In this document: piece after piece, positions 1 through 9,615 of the stretch
How the letters are laid out: every line of letters begins with the position of its first letter
Position numbering within the stretch: position 1 is the first letter of the stretch
DNA from: Chitinophagaceae bacterium
Lineage (GTDB): Bacteria; Bacteroidota; Bacteroidia; Chitinophagales; Chitinophagaceae
Direction of reading: 5' to 3'
Length of the DNA stretch: 64,000 nucleotides
Assembly: GCA_947457465.1 (NCBI GenBank)
Contig: CANGWB010000001.1
Span: 1-64,000, forward strand
Translations under genes and position numbers: made by a program
The notes under the pieces: generated by a model
What the model was told of the DNA's origin: nothing
The model's database searches: none
What the model saw: the letters and a program-made list of their open reading frames with translations, nothing else

Positions 1-37
1 GATTAAGAAGAGCCGGTTTTGTATTTTAGCCTCCAGT

Positions 38-550
38 ATGAATACCTTTTTAAAGTCGATACTCGTCTGCAACCTACTCCTGATCATGGTTGGAGGTCAG
101 GCACAACCATTCGAAACATTTTCAGAAGGTCCGGGCGAGAAAACGATCAAAGGACATTTTACCCGTAAGCTATTGGAGACCGACACGGCCTTCACTTGGT
201 TTGCTTCCACGTATAAAAATTACAAGGCCCGTCCGGATGCACTGGAAAACATCCAAAAGCAAAAGGATTCCATTGAGATCGTAGCCTTTATGGGCACCTG
301 GTGTGAGGATTCACATTTCATCATTCCTCAGCTCTTGGCCTTACTCGACAGCGCTAAATTTCCGACTGAAAAATGTTCCTTGATCGGAGTGGACAGAAAT
401 AAAAAAACAGTCGGACGTCTCTCCGAAGCACTAAACGTTACCCTGGTGCCTACCATCCTGGTGTTTAAAAACGGAAAGGAATTAGGACGCGTGGTAGAAT
501 TCGGGAAGTACGGCATGTTCGATAAAGAACTGGCAGAGATCCTTCGCTGA
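38..550 (+). CDS. Secreted thioredoxin-fold protein with a CxxS-type active site
   Basis: A 170-residue protein with an N-terminal signal peptide (hydrophobic segment about residues 5-22, ending GGQAQ). The thioredoxin fold is indicated by GTWCEDS near residues 87-93 and a cis-proline motif VPTILVFKNGKELG near residues 136-149. The usual CxxC is reduced to Cys-Glu-Asp-Ser, so only one catalytic cysteine is visible; it may act as a monothiol isomerase-like or reductase-like protein in the periplasm (inference). A -7-like element TATTTTAG lies at 22-29, eight bases before the ATG. It converges with the minus-strand operon that ends at 564. The substrate is unknown. Confidence 0.8.
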   Translation: MNTFLKSILVCNLLLIMVGGQAQPFETFSEGPGEKTIKGHFTRKLLETDTAFTWFASTYKNYKARPDALENIQKQKDSIEIVAFMGTWCEDSHFIIPQLLALLDSAKFPTEKCSLIGVDRNKKTVGRLSEALNVTLVPTILVFKNGKELGRVVEFGKYGMFDKELAEILR

Positions 551-563
551 GTTTACGTATGCC

Positions 564-1388
564 TCACCGAACCGAATAGATCCGTATCCGATCGGTTTGT
601 CCCTCCCGAAACAAAGCATAAACCATCTTCCCTCGTATCGTGTACTGAACCGCTCCTCTCAGCTCGATAGGCAGTGTCCACTCGTCGTAATAGGTACTCT
701 TGATTTCATAGCGATATAGCGTATCGGCCTTGCGACCGAAAATATAGCCCCCATCCACTTGAAAATCCTGCCAATCGAATATCTGAATGCCATTTTTCAG
801 ATTACCGAAATAATCGAATACATAGACTCCCTGCCCGGCTTCATAGAGATACAGATTCCGGTCCTGATCGAATAAACGAGCCGGCATGAACGGTCGGCCC
901 AGAAACAACCGAAAATCAGGCGTACTCCATTGCACCTTGCCACTCAGATCCACTTTTTTTAAAGCATAGGCCAGCGGATCGAATAGCCAGATCTGATTGT
1001 CATAACTGCGTGTCCATGCTTTTAATTGCAAAATCTCACTGGCCTGCAGATCGATGCGGGTGACCGGATTCAAAAAGCGATCCAGCACCACGAAGCGTAC
1101 GCCATCTCTATAATACAGCATGGGTTGCAGGGGATTGCTGACATCAATGCTATGTAGCGGACCTAACCGACGAACATCATTATAAACGGCCAGTGAATCG
1201 CCTTTGGAAGATATTTTCTTGACTTGATCCTTCCGGTCGACCAGATACAGATTCCCCAAATGATCCGCCGCGAACATCCGTATATCGCCCTGGAATGAAC
1301 GTATCAATTGAAAAATCGAATCCGATTGAGCAAACACCGTGCTCAACGTAAAAAAAGAAAAACCGAGTAGGGTAACCGCCTTTCTCAT
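564..1388 (-). CDS. Secreted hypothetical protein, possibly beta-propeller
   Basis: A 274-residue protein with a clear signal peptide (hydrophobic residues 4-20, cleavage near FAQSD). The mature part is rich in Tyr, Trp and Asp, with recurring short strands of the type LYLVDRKDQ, IWLFDPLA and LYLYEAGQG. These resemble blades of a beta-propeller, but I cannot assign a family. It overlaps the end of lpxH by four bases (ATGA), so it is the last gene of the rsfS-ftsH-LUD-lpxH operon. The position suggests an envelope or cell-surface role; the function is unknown. Confidence 0.7.
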   Translation of the reverse strand: MRKAVTLLGFSFFTLSTVFAQSDSIFQLIRSFQGDIRMFAADHLGNLYLVDRKDQVKKISSKGDSLAVYNDVRRLGPLHSIDVSNPLQPMLYYRDGVRFVVLDRFLNPVTRIDLQASEILQLKAWTRSYDNQIWLFDPLAYALKKVDLSGKVQWSTPDFRLFLGRPFMPARLFDQDRNLYLYEAGQGVYVFDYFGNLKNGIQIFDWQDFQVDGGYIFGRKADTLYRYEIKSTYYDEWTLPIELRGAVQYTIRGKMVYALFREGQTDRIRIYSVR

Positions 1389-2155
1389 GAGCGAATGATA
1401 GTGGATTCAGGTCGTTCAAATGCTTTCAGGGCGATCATACCTTCATCCATGACGGCATAGGTTTGATAGCGGATCCAGTCGCCTAAGTTTATGTATCGTG
1501 CGCCCGGTTCAATAGGGTGATCGATGGGTAAATGACGATGGCCGAATAGATAATAATCGACCGGCTGTTCGGCTTGCTTTCGGTTGGCATACTGGATCAG
1601 CCACTCCTTTTCGGCACCCAGGAATACCTCCTCACTGGCTCCGGTTTGGGCCCGACTCTTTCGACTGAAATAATTGGCCGTTCCGATACCGATGGCGGGT
1701 GGTAACAATCCGAATAGCCATTGAGCCAACGGATGACGAAATAATTTCTTGAGACGCTTGTATCCATGGTCTCCCGGACCTAAGCCATCACCATGTCCCA
1801 CAATAAGTTTCTTTCCTTGTCGCTCAAACAGAACAGGTCGGTCATAGACCTGCATATTGAGTTCTTTCTGAAAATAATCCTTGACCCACATGTCGTGGTT
1901 ACCCATGAAAAAATGCAGGGGAATGCCCAGATCAGAAAGTTCTGCGAGTTTGCCGAGTAGCCGCACGTGGCCTTTTGGCACTACCAATCGATATTCGAAC
2001 CAGAAATCGAAAAGGTCACCGACCAGAAAGATCTCCTGCGCGTCGGACTTGATCGAATCCAGGAACCGAACCAATGTCCGCTCGCGATCGAGACTGGATG
2101 CAGCATTCGGTGCGCCGAGATGAAAGTCAGATAGAAAGTAAATGCGTTTTTGCAC
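1385..2155 (-). CDS. lpxH: UDP-2,3-diacylglucosamine diphosphatase
   Basis: Hydrolyses UDP-2,3-diacylglucosamine to lipid X (2,3-diacylglucosamine 1-phosphate) and UMP, the fourth step of lipid A synthesis, at the inner face of the inner membrane. The metallophosphoesterase signature is complete in order: DFHLG near residue 10, GDLFDFWFEY near 46, GNHD near 85, GHGD near 119 and FGHRH near 205. At 256 residues it is the usual length for Bacteroidota LpxH. It follows the LUD gene on the same strand and overlaps the next gene by four bases. A second lipid A gene, lpxD, lies far away at 47.9 kb. Confidence 0.93.
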   Translation of the reverse strand: MQKRIYFLSDFHLGAPNAASSLDRERTLVRFLDSIKSDAQEIFLVGDLFDFWFEYRLVVPKGHVRLLGKLAELSDLGIPLHFFMGNHDMWVKDYFQKELNMQVYDRPVLFERQGKKLIVGHGDGLGPGDHGYKRLKKLFRHPLAQWLFGLLPPAIGIGTANYFSRKSRAQTGASEEVFLGAEKEWLIQYANRKQAEQPVDYYLFGHRHLPIDHPIEPGARYINLGDWIRYQTYAVMDEGMIALKAFERPESTIIRS

Positions 2156-2181
2156 GATTGAAAGTTACTAAACCGGTGGCA

Positions 2182-2814
2182 CTATCCCTCTACCAGAAGG
2201 AGATAGACCTCTTTCGGTCCGTGTACACCCACCACCAGCGTCTTCTCAATATCAGCGGTTCGGCTCGGACCGGTCGCGAAGCTTACCAAGGAAGGAAACC
2301 GATCTCCATGCCGATTTTTGATTTGCTGAAAGGCATCGCCGATATCGTATACCAATTGGGAGGTGAAGGCTATACAAACATGGATAGGCGCATATACAGA
2401 GGCGGTTCTTCCGTCTGTTTGTGCCGCACTCAGGACTATACTGCCGGTACGGGCCACCAGACATTCACAACCGGTGATCGATACATCGGCCTTACCCAGA
2501 TCCTCATTGAACAACCGATCCCCGATCACCGCTTCGATAGCCGGCTTCAATGTTTCCTCTACACAGAACACTTTTTCCCAGTTCATTTTCCGGATCAAAC
2601 TGCCTAACTGAAAAGCAAGTTCCTGTCGGTTGATGCAATAAATGAATTTCCCTTCCAGTGCCGCAAACCGCTCGGCGAATTCCACCTCGATATCCTGATT
2701 CAACGCAGGCACAACGGCCGCGGGCTCTCGTTGCGGAAAAGGAACCGGCGTCTCGGTCGCCAGTGCCAAGCGGATCCTTTTCAGGATATTCTCCTTGGAA
2801 GGTGATACATTCAT
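2182..2814 (-). CDS. LUD-domain protein (LutC/YkgG family)
   Basis: A 210-residue LUD-domain protein. The family signature is seen as ARTGS near residue 120 and TGPSRTADIEKTLVVGVHGP near residue 181. In characterised species LutC works with LutA and LutB to oxidise L-lactate through an iron-sulfur complex. The start is five bases after the ftsH stop, so the two are co-transcribed. The lutB homologue lies 12 kb away in another operon and no lutA is visible here. A role in lactate use is therefore inferred from the family only; many LUD proteins remain uncharacterised. Confidence 0.85.
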   Translation of the reverse strand: MNVSPSKENILKRIRLALATETPVPFPQREPAAVVPALNQDIEVEFAERFAALEGKFIYCINRQELAFQLGSLIRKMNWEKVFCVEETLKPAIEAVIGDRLFNEDLGKADVSITGCECLVARTGSIVLSAAQTDGRTASVYAPIHVCIAFTSQLVYDIGDAFQQIKNRHGDRFPSLVSFATGPSRTADIEKTLVVGVHGPKEVYLLLVEG

Positions 2815-2819
2815 AAGGA

Positions 2820-4874
2820 TCAGGCCGTTTGTTCTGTCGGAGCAGCAGGATCAGAAGCTTGATCAGTTTCCGTTGACGTTGTCGCTTCCGGAGTCACTTC
2901 TGGAGTCCCATCCGCTTCCACCGCCACTACATCCGCCAAGGGCTTTTTCTCTTCGTAAGGACGCTTGCCGATCAAGGCTTCCACATCGCTTTGGAAAAGA
3001 ACTTCTCGCTCCAGCAAGGCGTTCGCCAATTTCTCAACCTGCTCTTTTTTGTCCGTGAGCAATTGCTTGGTGCGTTCGTAGGCATGGTCGATCAACAGGC
3101 GAACTTCGTCATCAATCAACTTAGCGGTATCGTCAGAGTAAGGCTTTGTGAATGCATTATCTGAGTTGGGGTCATAGAAACTGATATTACCGACCTTGTC
3201 ATTCATGCCGTATACCGTAACCATCGCGTAAGCGGTACGCGTGATCTGTTGCAGATCGTTCTGTGCCCCGGTAGATATTTTACTGAAGAAGATCTCTTCA
3301 CTGGCCCGTCCGCCCAGCGTCATACAGATCTGATCATTGAGTTGATCCGTGTTGTACAGATACTGCTCCTTCGGGGTGTATTGAGCGTAGCCGAGTGCAG
3401 CGGTACCGCGGGGAACGATCGTCACCTTCAGCAGCGGATAGGCGTGCTCCAAATACCATCCACAGATGGCATGTCCGGCTTCGTGATAAGCGATGATCTT
3501 TTTCTCCTCCGGTGAGATGATCTTATTTTTCTTTTCCAATCCACCGATCACGCGATCGACTGCATCCTGGAAATCCTGCATATCTACCGCCTCTTTGTTC
3601 TTACGAGCCGCGATCAATGCCGCCTCGTTACAAACATTGGCAATGTCGGCGCCGGCGAATCCGGGCGTCTGCTCCGCCAACTTATGTATATCGAGTGTAC
3701 TAGAAATCTTGATGGGCTTCAGGTGGACTTTGAAAATATCTTCCCGTCCCTTCAGATCGGGTTTATCGATGGTGATCTGTCGGTCGAAACGACCCGGACG
3801 CAATAAAGCTGCATCCAATACGTCCGGACGGTTGGTAGCTGCCAGTACAATGATGCCCACATCCGTACCGAATCCGTCCATTTCCACCAGCATCTGATTC
3901 AGGGTACTCTCGCGCTCGTCGTTGCTCATCATGGCATTCTTACCACGAGCACGACCGATCGCATCGATCTCATCGATGAAAATGATACAAGGCGCTTTCT
4001 CACGTGCTTGCTTGAACAGATCACGAACACGGCTGGCACCCACACCCACAAACATTTCTACGAAATCCGATCCGCTCAAACTGAAGAAAGGCACTTGCGC
4101 CTCACCGGCAACTGCTTTGGCCAACAGGGTTTTACCAGTACCGGGCGGACCGATCAACAGAGCACCTTTCGGGATCTTGCCCCCCAGGTTGGTATACTTT
4201 TTCGGATTCTTGAGGAAATCGACGATCTCCATCACTTCAACCTTGGCTTCATCCAATCCGGCTACATCTGCGAACGTGATGTTGACCTTGGTGCCTTTAT
4301 CGAAAAGAGTTGCCTTTGATTTTCCGATGTTGAAGATCCCTCCACCGCCGCCACCGCCACCGCCGGCCGGACCACCCATCTTACGCATGAAGAGCACCCA
4401 GATGCCAACGAACAACAGCACGGGTAGGAGGAACTGTAAAATGCCGCCGAACCAGTCGCGCTCATTGTCAACATCAAAAGCGATCTCTGCAACAGCGGGA
4501 TTCTTGGTGTAGAGATCGGACATGGATTTCTGAAAAGCTTCACCGCCAGTGATGCGGAAACTCATGTGCGGACCTTGCTTGGTCACTTTACCGCCGATCT
4601 CTTTGAGTCGGGCCGCCTGTGCCACCAGTCCCGAGTCATTCAAGAATACCCGTACGGTATTCCGGTTGTCGATGATCTGATACTTGTCGACCTGACCTTT
4701 TATAACCAGTTGCTTGAATTCTTTTTCGTTGGACTTAGCCATGTTCGGCGCCAAGGGGCCGAACAACTGCATACCGATCAGCACCGCAAATACGATGGCA
4801 TAGATCCAGTAAAAACTGAAACGAGGGGTCTTTTTGGGAGACTTGCCCGCTCCAGGGGTTCGATTCTCATTCAT
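2820..4874 (-). CDS. ftsH: ATP-dependent zinc metalloprotease FtsH
   Basis: Membrane-anchored AAA+ protease that degrades misfolded membrane proteins and regulatory proteins. With the start at ATG 4874 it has 684 residues. Visible parts in order: a first membrane segment about residues 21-38, a periplasmic domain, a second membrane segment about 141-164, a run of nine glycines, Walker A GPPGTGKT about 242-249, Walker B IIFIDEID, the second region of homology with [17 protein letters not shown], and the zinc site HEAGH about 464-468. An upstream in-frame TTG at 4883 lies in a promoter-like stretch (GAATTTTG), so ATG 4874 is preferred. It follows rsfS and precedes LUD. Confidence 0.97.
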   Translation of the reverse strand: MNENRTPGAGKSPKKTPRFSFYWIYAIVFAVLIGMQLFGPLAPNMAKSNEKEFKQLVIKGQVDKYQIIDNRNTVRVFLNDSGLVAQAARLKEIGGKVTKQGPHMSFRITGGEAFQKSMSDLYTKNPAVAEIAFDVDNERDWFGGILQFLLPVLLFVGIWVLFMRKMGGPAGGGGGGGGGIFNIGKSKATLFDKGTKVNITFADVAGLDEAKVEVMEIVDFLKNPKKYTNLGGKIPKGALLIGPPGTGKTLLAKAVAGEAQVPFFSLSGSDFVEMFVGVGASRVRDLFKQAREKAPCIIFIDEIDAIGRARGKNAMMSNDERESTLNQMLVEMDGFGTDVGIIVLAATNRPDVLDAALLRPGRFDRQITIDKPDLKGREDIFKVHLKPIKISSTLDIHKLAEQTPGFAGADIANVCNEAALIAARKNKEAVDMQDFQDAVDRVIGGLEKKNKIISPEEKKIIAYHEAGHAICGWYLEHAYPLLKVTIVPRGTAALGYAQYTPKEQYLYNTDQLNDQICMTLGGRASEEIFFSKISTGAQNDLQQITRTAYAMVTVYGMNDKVGNISFYDPNSDNAFTKPYSDDTAKLIDDEVRLLIDHAYERTKQLLTDKKEQVEKLANALLEREVLFQSDVEALIGKRPYEEKKPLADVVAVEADGTPEVTPEATTSTETDQASDPAAPTEQTA

Positions 4875-4955
4875 ACTTTTCAAAATTCGATTGCTTGAAT
4901 ATTCATTGTTGCAAGGACCGGGCCAAGGAGCCCGACTTGACGAAACTTTAACAGC

Positions 4956-5369
4956 TTAGTCGTGTTTCATTTGTTCTGCATCGCTCCACATTTCCTCCAA
5001 CTGATAAAACGTCCGGTTTTCCGGCAGCATGACATGCACCACAATGGTCACATAATCCATCAACACCCAGTGCATCTTTTGGTTGCCTTCCCGTCGGTAA
5101 GGCGTTTCCCAGCATTTTAGTTTCACCTGATCCTCGATGTGATCGACAATCGCTCGGATCTGAGGCAGACTGCGCGCCTCACAGATGAAAAAGAAATCAG
5201 CCACGGCCTCCGGGATCTTGCGCAGATCCAATGAAACAATATCCTCCCCTTTTTTCTCTTGAATCGAAGAAAGGATGGTCTTGAATAATTTGGAATTGCG
5301 ATTGATGCGTTTAGGCACTGCGGCGCGATCAGCGAGGGTGTCGGAGCGACGGGTTAGGGACGAAGCCAA
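4956..5369 (-). CDS. rsfS: Ribosomal silencing factor RsfS
   Basis: Binds uL14 on the large ribosomal subunit and blocks subunit joining when nutrients run low. The core shows VSLDLRKIPEAVADFFFICE, an HxxxQ-like pair region and WVLMDYVTIVVHVMLPE, ending in YQLEEMWSDAE, all typical of Bacteroidota RsfS. There is no ATG in a sensible place. The frame stays open upstream into birA, but a TAATTTTA element on the minus strand at 5412-5419 places the transcript start near 5405. TTG at 5369 (137 residues) or GTG at 5318 (120 residues) are the likely starts; I chose TTG. It is divergent from birA and upstream of ftsH. Confidence 0.85.
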   Translation of the reverse strand: MASSLTRRSDTLADRAAVPKRINRNSKLFKTILSSIQEKKGEDIVSLDLRKIPEAVADFFFICEARSLPQIRAIVDHIEDQVKLKCWETPYRREGNQKMHWVLMDYVTIVVHVMLPENRTFYQLEEMWSDAEQMKHD

Positions 5370-5426
5370 AGGATTGTGCTGGACGTTTTGTTTTTGATTA
5401 CGTTTACGCCCTAAAATTAGCGATAA

Positions 5427-6176
5427 TTGGCATTGCCTCCCCCGGAAAACACGATCGGAAGCCGCTTCACGGAACTGCAGCAGGCCGGCAGCACCAATAA
5501 CCTGGCCCGGGAGCAGATCGAAGAAGGACGCGCCCGTCACGGCGATGTGCTGTTCACCCGGAACCAAACCGCCGGTAGAGGACAGATGGGAAAGTCCTGG
5601 CTATCCGCACCGAATCAAAACCTTGCCATGACCATCCTGCTGGAAACAGCACAATTACCCGACACCCGCCCCTTCCACCTAAGCGTCTGTTCTGCGCTCT
5701 GCTGCCAACATGTACTAACCGAAATCACCTGCGGCGACAACCAGATCAAATGGCCCAACGATCTCTATTGGAAAAACAGAAAATTGGGCGGATTACTCAT
5801 CGAGTCTAGCTCCAGCTGGCAAATCGTAGGCATCGGCATCAATGTGAATCAAACGACATTCGACACTAGCCTCCCAAACCCGGTTTCACTCCGACAGATC
5901 ACCGGAAAAGAACTCGACCCCAAAACACTGGCACAACGAATCACCAACGCCCTGAATGAACAGATCCATGCCTGGCTCAGGGATGGGTTTCATCCACTTC
6001 TGAAACAATACCGAAATCAATTATTCGGGAAAGACGCTTCATTCACGGTTCGCGAAAACGGAAAAGAGAAAGTTATCCGGATCCTGGATGTGGAGGACGA
6101 AGGCGCACTGCTGATCGAAGAAGAAGGCGTTCAGCGATCCATTGTCAGCGGACTGGAGTGGATCATCCGATCTTAA
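5427..6176 (+). CDS. birA: Biotin--[acetyl-CoA-carboxylase] ligase
   Basis: Attaches biotin to the carboxyl-carrier subunit of acetyl-CoA carboxylase through biotinyl-AMP. The BPL/LplA fold shows the nucleotide/biotin loop GRGQMGKSW near residue 51, KWPNDLYWKNRKLGGLLIE near residue 108 and IVGIGINVNQT. At 249 residues it lacks an N-terminal helix-turn-helix, so it is a ligase only and not a biotin repressor. The start must be non-ATG: TTG at 5427 or TTG at 5433. The stop overlaps the bcp stop on the other strand within a shared TTAA. Confidence 0.92.
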   Translation: MALPPPENTIGSRFTELQQAGSTNNLAREQIEEGRARHGDVLFTRNQTAGRGQMGKSWLSAPNQNLAMTILLETAQLPDTRPFHLSVCSALCCQHVLTEITCGDNQIKWPNDLYWKNRKLGGLLIESSSSWQIVGIGINVNQTTFDTSLPNPVSLRQITGKELDPKTLAQRITNALNEQIHAWLRDGFHPLLKQYRNQLFGKDASFTVRENGKEKVIRILDVEDEGALLIEEEGVQRSIVSGLEWIIRS

Positions 6177-6643
6177 TCCATATCGGCTGCCAACTTCAGG
6201 ATCTCCTGAGCATGTTTGGCCGACTGAGGCTTTCGGATGATGTGCCGGATCACGCCCTTTGCATCGATCAGAAACGTGGTACGGATCACGCCCATGTACT
6301 TCCTTCCGTACATCGATTTCTCCCCCCAGACCCCATAGGCCTGCAGGATTTTTTGGTCGGTGTCGGCCAATAAGGTGAACGGCAGTTCGTGTTTGGAAAT
6401 GAATTTTTGATGACTGGCTTCGTCATCCGGACTGACCCCAACAACAGCCCAGCCTTTTTTGATCAGTTCCTTATGATGATCCCGCAGATTACAGGCCTGC
6501 ACCGTGCAGGTCGATGTCATATCCTTCGGATAGAAATAGAGTACCAGTTTTTGTCCCTTGAAGGCGCTCAACCGAACGGTTTTCCCGTTCTGATCAGCGG
6601 CCGAAAGAGCCGGTGCTTTTTGTCCCTCTGCTAACGTCGTCAT
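6173..6643 (-). CDS. bcp: Thioredoxin-dependent thiol peroxidase (Bcp/PrxQ)
   Basis: Reduces hydrogen peroxide and organic hydroperoxides using thioredoxin. From ATG 6643 it has 156 residues: the AhpC/TSA domain with FYPKDMTSTCTVQACNLRD, where the first Cys is the peroxidatic one and the second, five residues on, is the resolving one as in the alpha2-type PrxQ. GVSPDDEASHQKF follows. A longer open frame upstream is low-complexity and not conserved-looking, so the internal ATG was chosen. It converges with birA and is divergent from carB. Confidence 0.93.
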   Translation of the reverse strand: MTTLAEGQKAPALSAADQNGKTVRLSAFKGQKLVLYFYPKDMTSTCTVQACNLRDHHKELIKKGWAVVGVSPDDEASHQKFISKHELPFTLLADTDQKILQAYGVWGEKSMYGRKYMGVIRTTFLIDAKGVIRHIIRKPQSAKHAQEILKLAADMD

Positions 6644-6741
6644 AATAATGGGGTTTGAATAAAAAACCATTGAGGGGGTAAATGGTTGGGGCTGGGGAAA
6701 ATTCTTTTCATCACGCCGGGCAGCAAACGGTCCAACACCCT

Positions 6742-6749
6742 TAGTTTTG
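6742..6749 (+). promoter_or_regulatory. -7 promoter element of carB
   Basis: TAGTTTTG matches the Bacteroidota -7 consensus TAnnTTTG. It lies 40 bases before the carB ATG. No clear TTTG -33 box is seen at the expected spacing of about 20 bases. Confidence 0.5.
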
Positions 6750-6789
6750 CGCAATTTGTTTTTTCGCAAGCGCCCATAAACATCACCCC

Positions 6790-9615
6790 ATGCCAAAAGA
6801 TACCTCGATCCGATCCGTACTCATCATCGGTTCCGGTCCCATCATCATCGGACAAGCCTGCGAGTTCGACTACTCCGGTACCCAGGCTGCCCGTAGTCTT
6901 CGCGAAGAAGGGATCAAGGTAATCCTCATCAACAGCAACCCCGCCACCATCATGACCGACCCCATGATGGCTGATCGTGTATACCTGCTTCCCCTCACCG
7001 TAGAAAGCATCGAACAGATCTTGCAAGAGAATCAGATCGATGCCGTGCTGCCCACCATGGGCGGACAAACCGCACTGAATCTGGCAAAAGAAGCAGAAGA
7101 ACTCGGACTCTGGAAGCAATACAACGTCCGGCTAATCGGTGTAGATATCAAAGCCATCGATAAAGCAGAGGACCGGGAGAAATTTCGCCAATGGATGATC
7201 CAAATGGGCATACAAGTAGCCACTGCCCGTACAGCCAACTCATTCCTGGAAGGAAAAGAATTCGCCCAACAGATCGGTTTCCCATTGGTGATCCGCCCCT
7301 CCTTCACCCTCGGGGGTACCGGCGGCGGATTTGTACATGACAAGGATGATCTGGATGAGGCTTTGAACCGCGGACTGCAAGCCTCCCCAATACACGAAGT
7401 ACTGGTAGAAAAAGCCGTACTGGGATGGAAAGAATTTGAATTGGAACTGCTTCGCGACTCGGCCGATAATGTATGCATCATCTGTACCGTCGAGAACTTC
7501 GACCCCATGGGTGTACACACCGGCGACTCGATCACCGTGGCGCCGGCCATGACGCTCAGCGACACTGGCATGCAACTGATGCGCAACACCGCCATCCGCA
7601 TGATGCGTGATCTCGGCAATTTCGCCGGCGGATGCAACGTACAATTCGCCCTGAACCCGGAAACCGAAGAGATCATCGCCATTGAAATCAATCCCCGCGT
7701 AAGCCGATCCTCTGCACTCGCCAGTAAGGCCACCGGATATCCCATCGCCAAGATCGCTGCTAAGCTGGCCATCGGATATCATTTGGATGAACTCGAAAAC
7801 CAGATCACCAAAACCACTTCCGCCTATTTTGAACCGGCACTCGACTACGTGATCGTCAAGATCCCTCGCTGGAATTTTGACAAATTCAAAGGTGCCAACG
7901 ACACACTGGGTCTGCAAATGAAAAGCGTGGGCGAGGTGATGGCGATTGGAAGAAGTTTTACCGAAGCGATACAGAAGGCTTGTCAAAGTCTAGAGAACAA
8001 CGCCGTCGGATTAGGCTACTATGGTAAAAGCATGATGCATGCCGAGGAACTGCTGGAGTACATCAAGACCCCGAAATGGGATCGCCTCTTCCGAATCAAG
8101 GATGCACTCATGGCGGGCATTTCGGTGGGCACCATCTCTAAGGCCACCAACGGCATCGACCGCTGGTTCCTCTTCGAAATTCTCAAGATCGTCAACCTCG
8201 AAAAAGAGTTGGCAAACTACTCGATCGACGACCTACCGATCGAATTACTTCGCAAAGCCAAAGTACATGGCTTCAGCGACGAACAGCTCGCTCGTATTCT
8301 AAAAAGCGGAACCGAGGAAGTTATCTACGAAAAAAGAAAAGCGGCCGGCATCACACGCGTATACAAAATGGTGGATACCTGCAGTGCGGAATTCGAGGCA
8401 AAGACGCCCTATTTCTATTCCACCTTCGAAGAAGGTCATCGTAACGAGAGCAAAGTCAGCGACCGGAAAAAGGTCATCGTACTCGGATCAGGCCCCAACC
8501 GCATCGGTCAAGGCATCGAATTCGATTATTGCTGCGTACACGGACTCCTCGCCATCAAAGAATGCGGATACGAAGCCATTATGGTGAACTGTAACCCGGA
8601 AACAGTCTCCACCGATTTCGACATGGCCGATAAACTTTATTTCGAGCCGGTATACTGGGAACATCTTTGGGAGATCATCGAACATGAAAAACCGCATGGC
8701 GTGATCGTGCAGCTGGGCGGACAAACCGCACTGAAACTCGCAGAGAAGCTCACCCAAAAAGGCATTCGCATCATCGGAACCTCTTTCGACAGCCTGGATA
8801 TAGCAGAAGATCGTGGACGATTCAGTGATATGCTGAAATCATTGGAGATCCCCTACCCCGAATACGGAACTGCCTGGTCGGTAGATGATGCGATCGAAGT
8901 CGCCAATAAAGTTGGCTACCCGGTGTTGGTGCGCCCCAGCTATGTACTGGGCGGACAACGCATGCGTATCGTGATCAACGATGAAGAAGTTGAAAAGGCT
9001 GTAATCAGTCTGCTCAAACACATTCCCGGAAATAAAATCCTGATCGATCATTTCCTCGACCGTTGTCAGGAAGCAGAGATCGACGCCATCTTCGACGGCG
9101 AGAACTTCCATGTGATGGGCGTGATGGAACACATCGAACCCGCCGGTATTCACTCAGGTGATAGCAACGCCGTACTACCAGCCTTCAACCTCACGCCACT
9201 GGAAGTACAAACCATGGAAGAATATGCAGAGAAAATTGCACGAGCACTGAACATACAAGGACTCATCAACATACAATTCGCCATCAAAGACGGAAAAGTA
9301 TTTGTGATCGAAGCCAACCCACGTGCCTCCCGTACCACCCCCTTCATTGCCAAGGCCTATCAAATTCCTTACCTGAACGTAGCGACCAAAGTGATGCTGG
9401 GCACGCACAAACTGACCGATTTCACCTTCGAAAAGAAACTCGACGGATTCGCGATCAAAGAACCCGTATTCAGCTTCAATAAATTCCCGGGCGTGAACAA
9501 AGAACTCGGTCCCGAAATGAAATCAACCGGAGAAGCCATCCGCTTCGTGAAAAATCTGCGCGACCCATACTTCAGACAACTTTACAAGGATAGAAGTATG
9601 TACTTGTCGAAGTAG
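6790..9615 (+). CDS. carB: Carbamoyl-phosphate synthase large subunit, without the C-terminal allosteric domain
   Basis: Makes carbamoyl phosphate from bicarbonate, ammonia (from CarA) and two ATP, for arginine and pyrimidine synthesis. Both ATP-grasp halves are present: the first with RPSFTLGGTGGG near residue 170 and the second with RPSYVLGGQRMRIV near residue 715, each preceded by a pre-ATP-grasp motif (GSGPIIIGQACEFDYSG, GSGPNRIGQGIEFDYC). The protein has 941 residues and stops just after GPEMKSTGEAIRF, where the E. coli enzyme (about 1073 residues) goes on into the MGS-like domain that binds UMP, IMP and ornithine. The small subunit carA is not in this window. Confidence 0.96.
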   Translation: MPKDTSIRSVLIIGSGPIIIGQACEFDYSGTQAARSLREEGIKVILINSNPATIMTDPMMADRVYLLPLTVESIEQILQENQIDAVLPTMGGQTALNLAKEAEELGLWKQYNVRLIGVDIKAIDKAEDREKFRQWMIQMGIQVATARTANSFLEGKEFAQQIGFPLVIRPSFTLGGTGGGFVHDKDDLDEALNRGLQASPIHEVLVEKAVLGWKEFELELLRDSADNVCIICTVENFDPMGVHTGDSITVAPAMTLSDTGMQLMRNTAIRMMRDLGNFAGGCNVQFALNPETEEIIAIEINPRVSRSSALASKATGYPIAKIAAKLAIGYHLDELENQITKTTSAYFEPALDYVIVKIPRWNFDKFKGANDTLGLQMKSVGEVMAIGRSFTEAIQKACQSLENNAVGLGYYGKSMMHAEELLEYIKTPKWDRLFRIKDALMAGISVGTISKATNGIDRWFLFEILKIVNLEKELANYSIDDLPIELLRKAKVHGFSDEQLARILKSGTEEVIYEKRKAAGITRVYKMVDTCSAEFEAKTPYFYSTFEEGHRNESKVSDRKKVIVLGSGPNRIGQGIEFDYCCVHGLLAIKECGYEAIMVNCNPETVSTDFDMADKLYFEPVYWEHLWEIIEHEKPHGVIVQLGGQTALKLAEKLTQKGIRIIGTSFDSLDIAEDRGRFSDMLKSLEIPYPEYGTAWSVDDAIEVANKVGYPVLVRPSYVLGGQRMRIVINDEEVEKAVISLLKHIPGNKILIDHFLDRCQEAEIDAIFDGENFHVMGVMEHIEPAGIHSGDSNAVLPAFNLTPLEVQTMEEYAEKIARALNIQGLINIQFAIKDGKVFVIEANPRASRTTPFIAKAYQIPYLNVATKVMLGTHKLTDFTFEKKLDGFAIKEPVFSFNKFPGVNKELGPEMKSTGEAIRFVKNLRDPYFRQLYKDRSMYLSK

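Noticed and set aside
3249-4898. Plus-strand open frames opposite ftsH
   Set aside because: Low-complexity proline- and serine-rich shadows of FtsH; no start signals or homology-like motifs.
4884-4955. Terminator between rsfS and ftsH
   Set aside because: CGGGC/GCCCG can pair, but there is no T-run on the minus strand; read-through into ftsH is more likely.
6640-7119. Minus-strand frame between bcp and carB
   Set aside because: It lies mostly antisense to the carB N-terminus and would cover the carB promoter.
7032-7986. Long antisense open frames inside carB
   Set aside because: They mirror the codon pattern of carB on the other strand, have no family motifs, and overlap a highly conserved gene in full.
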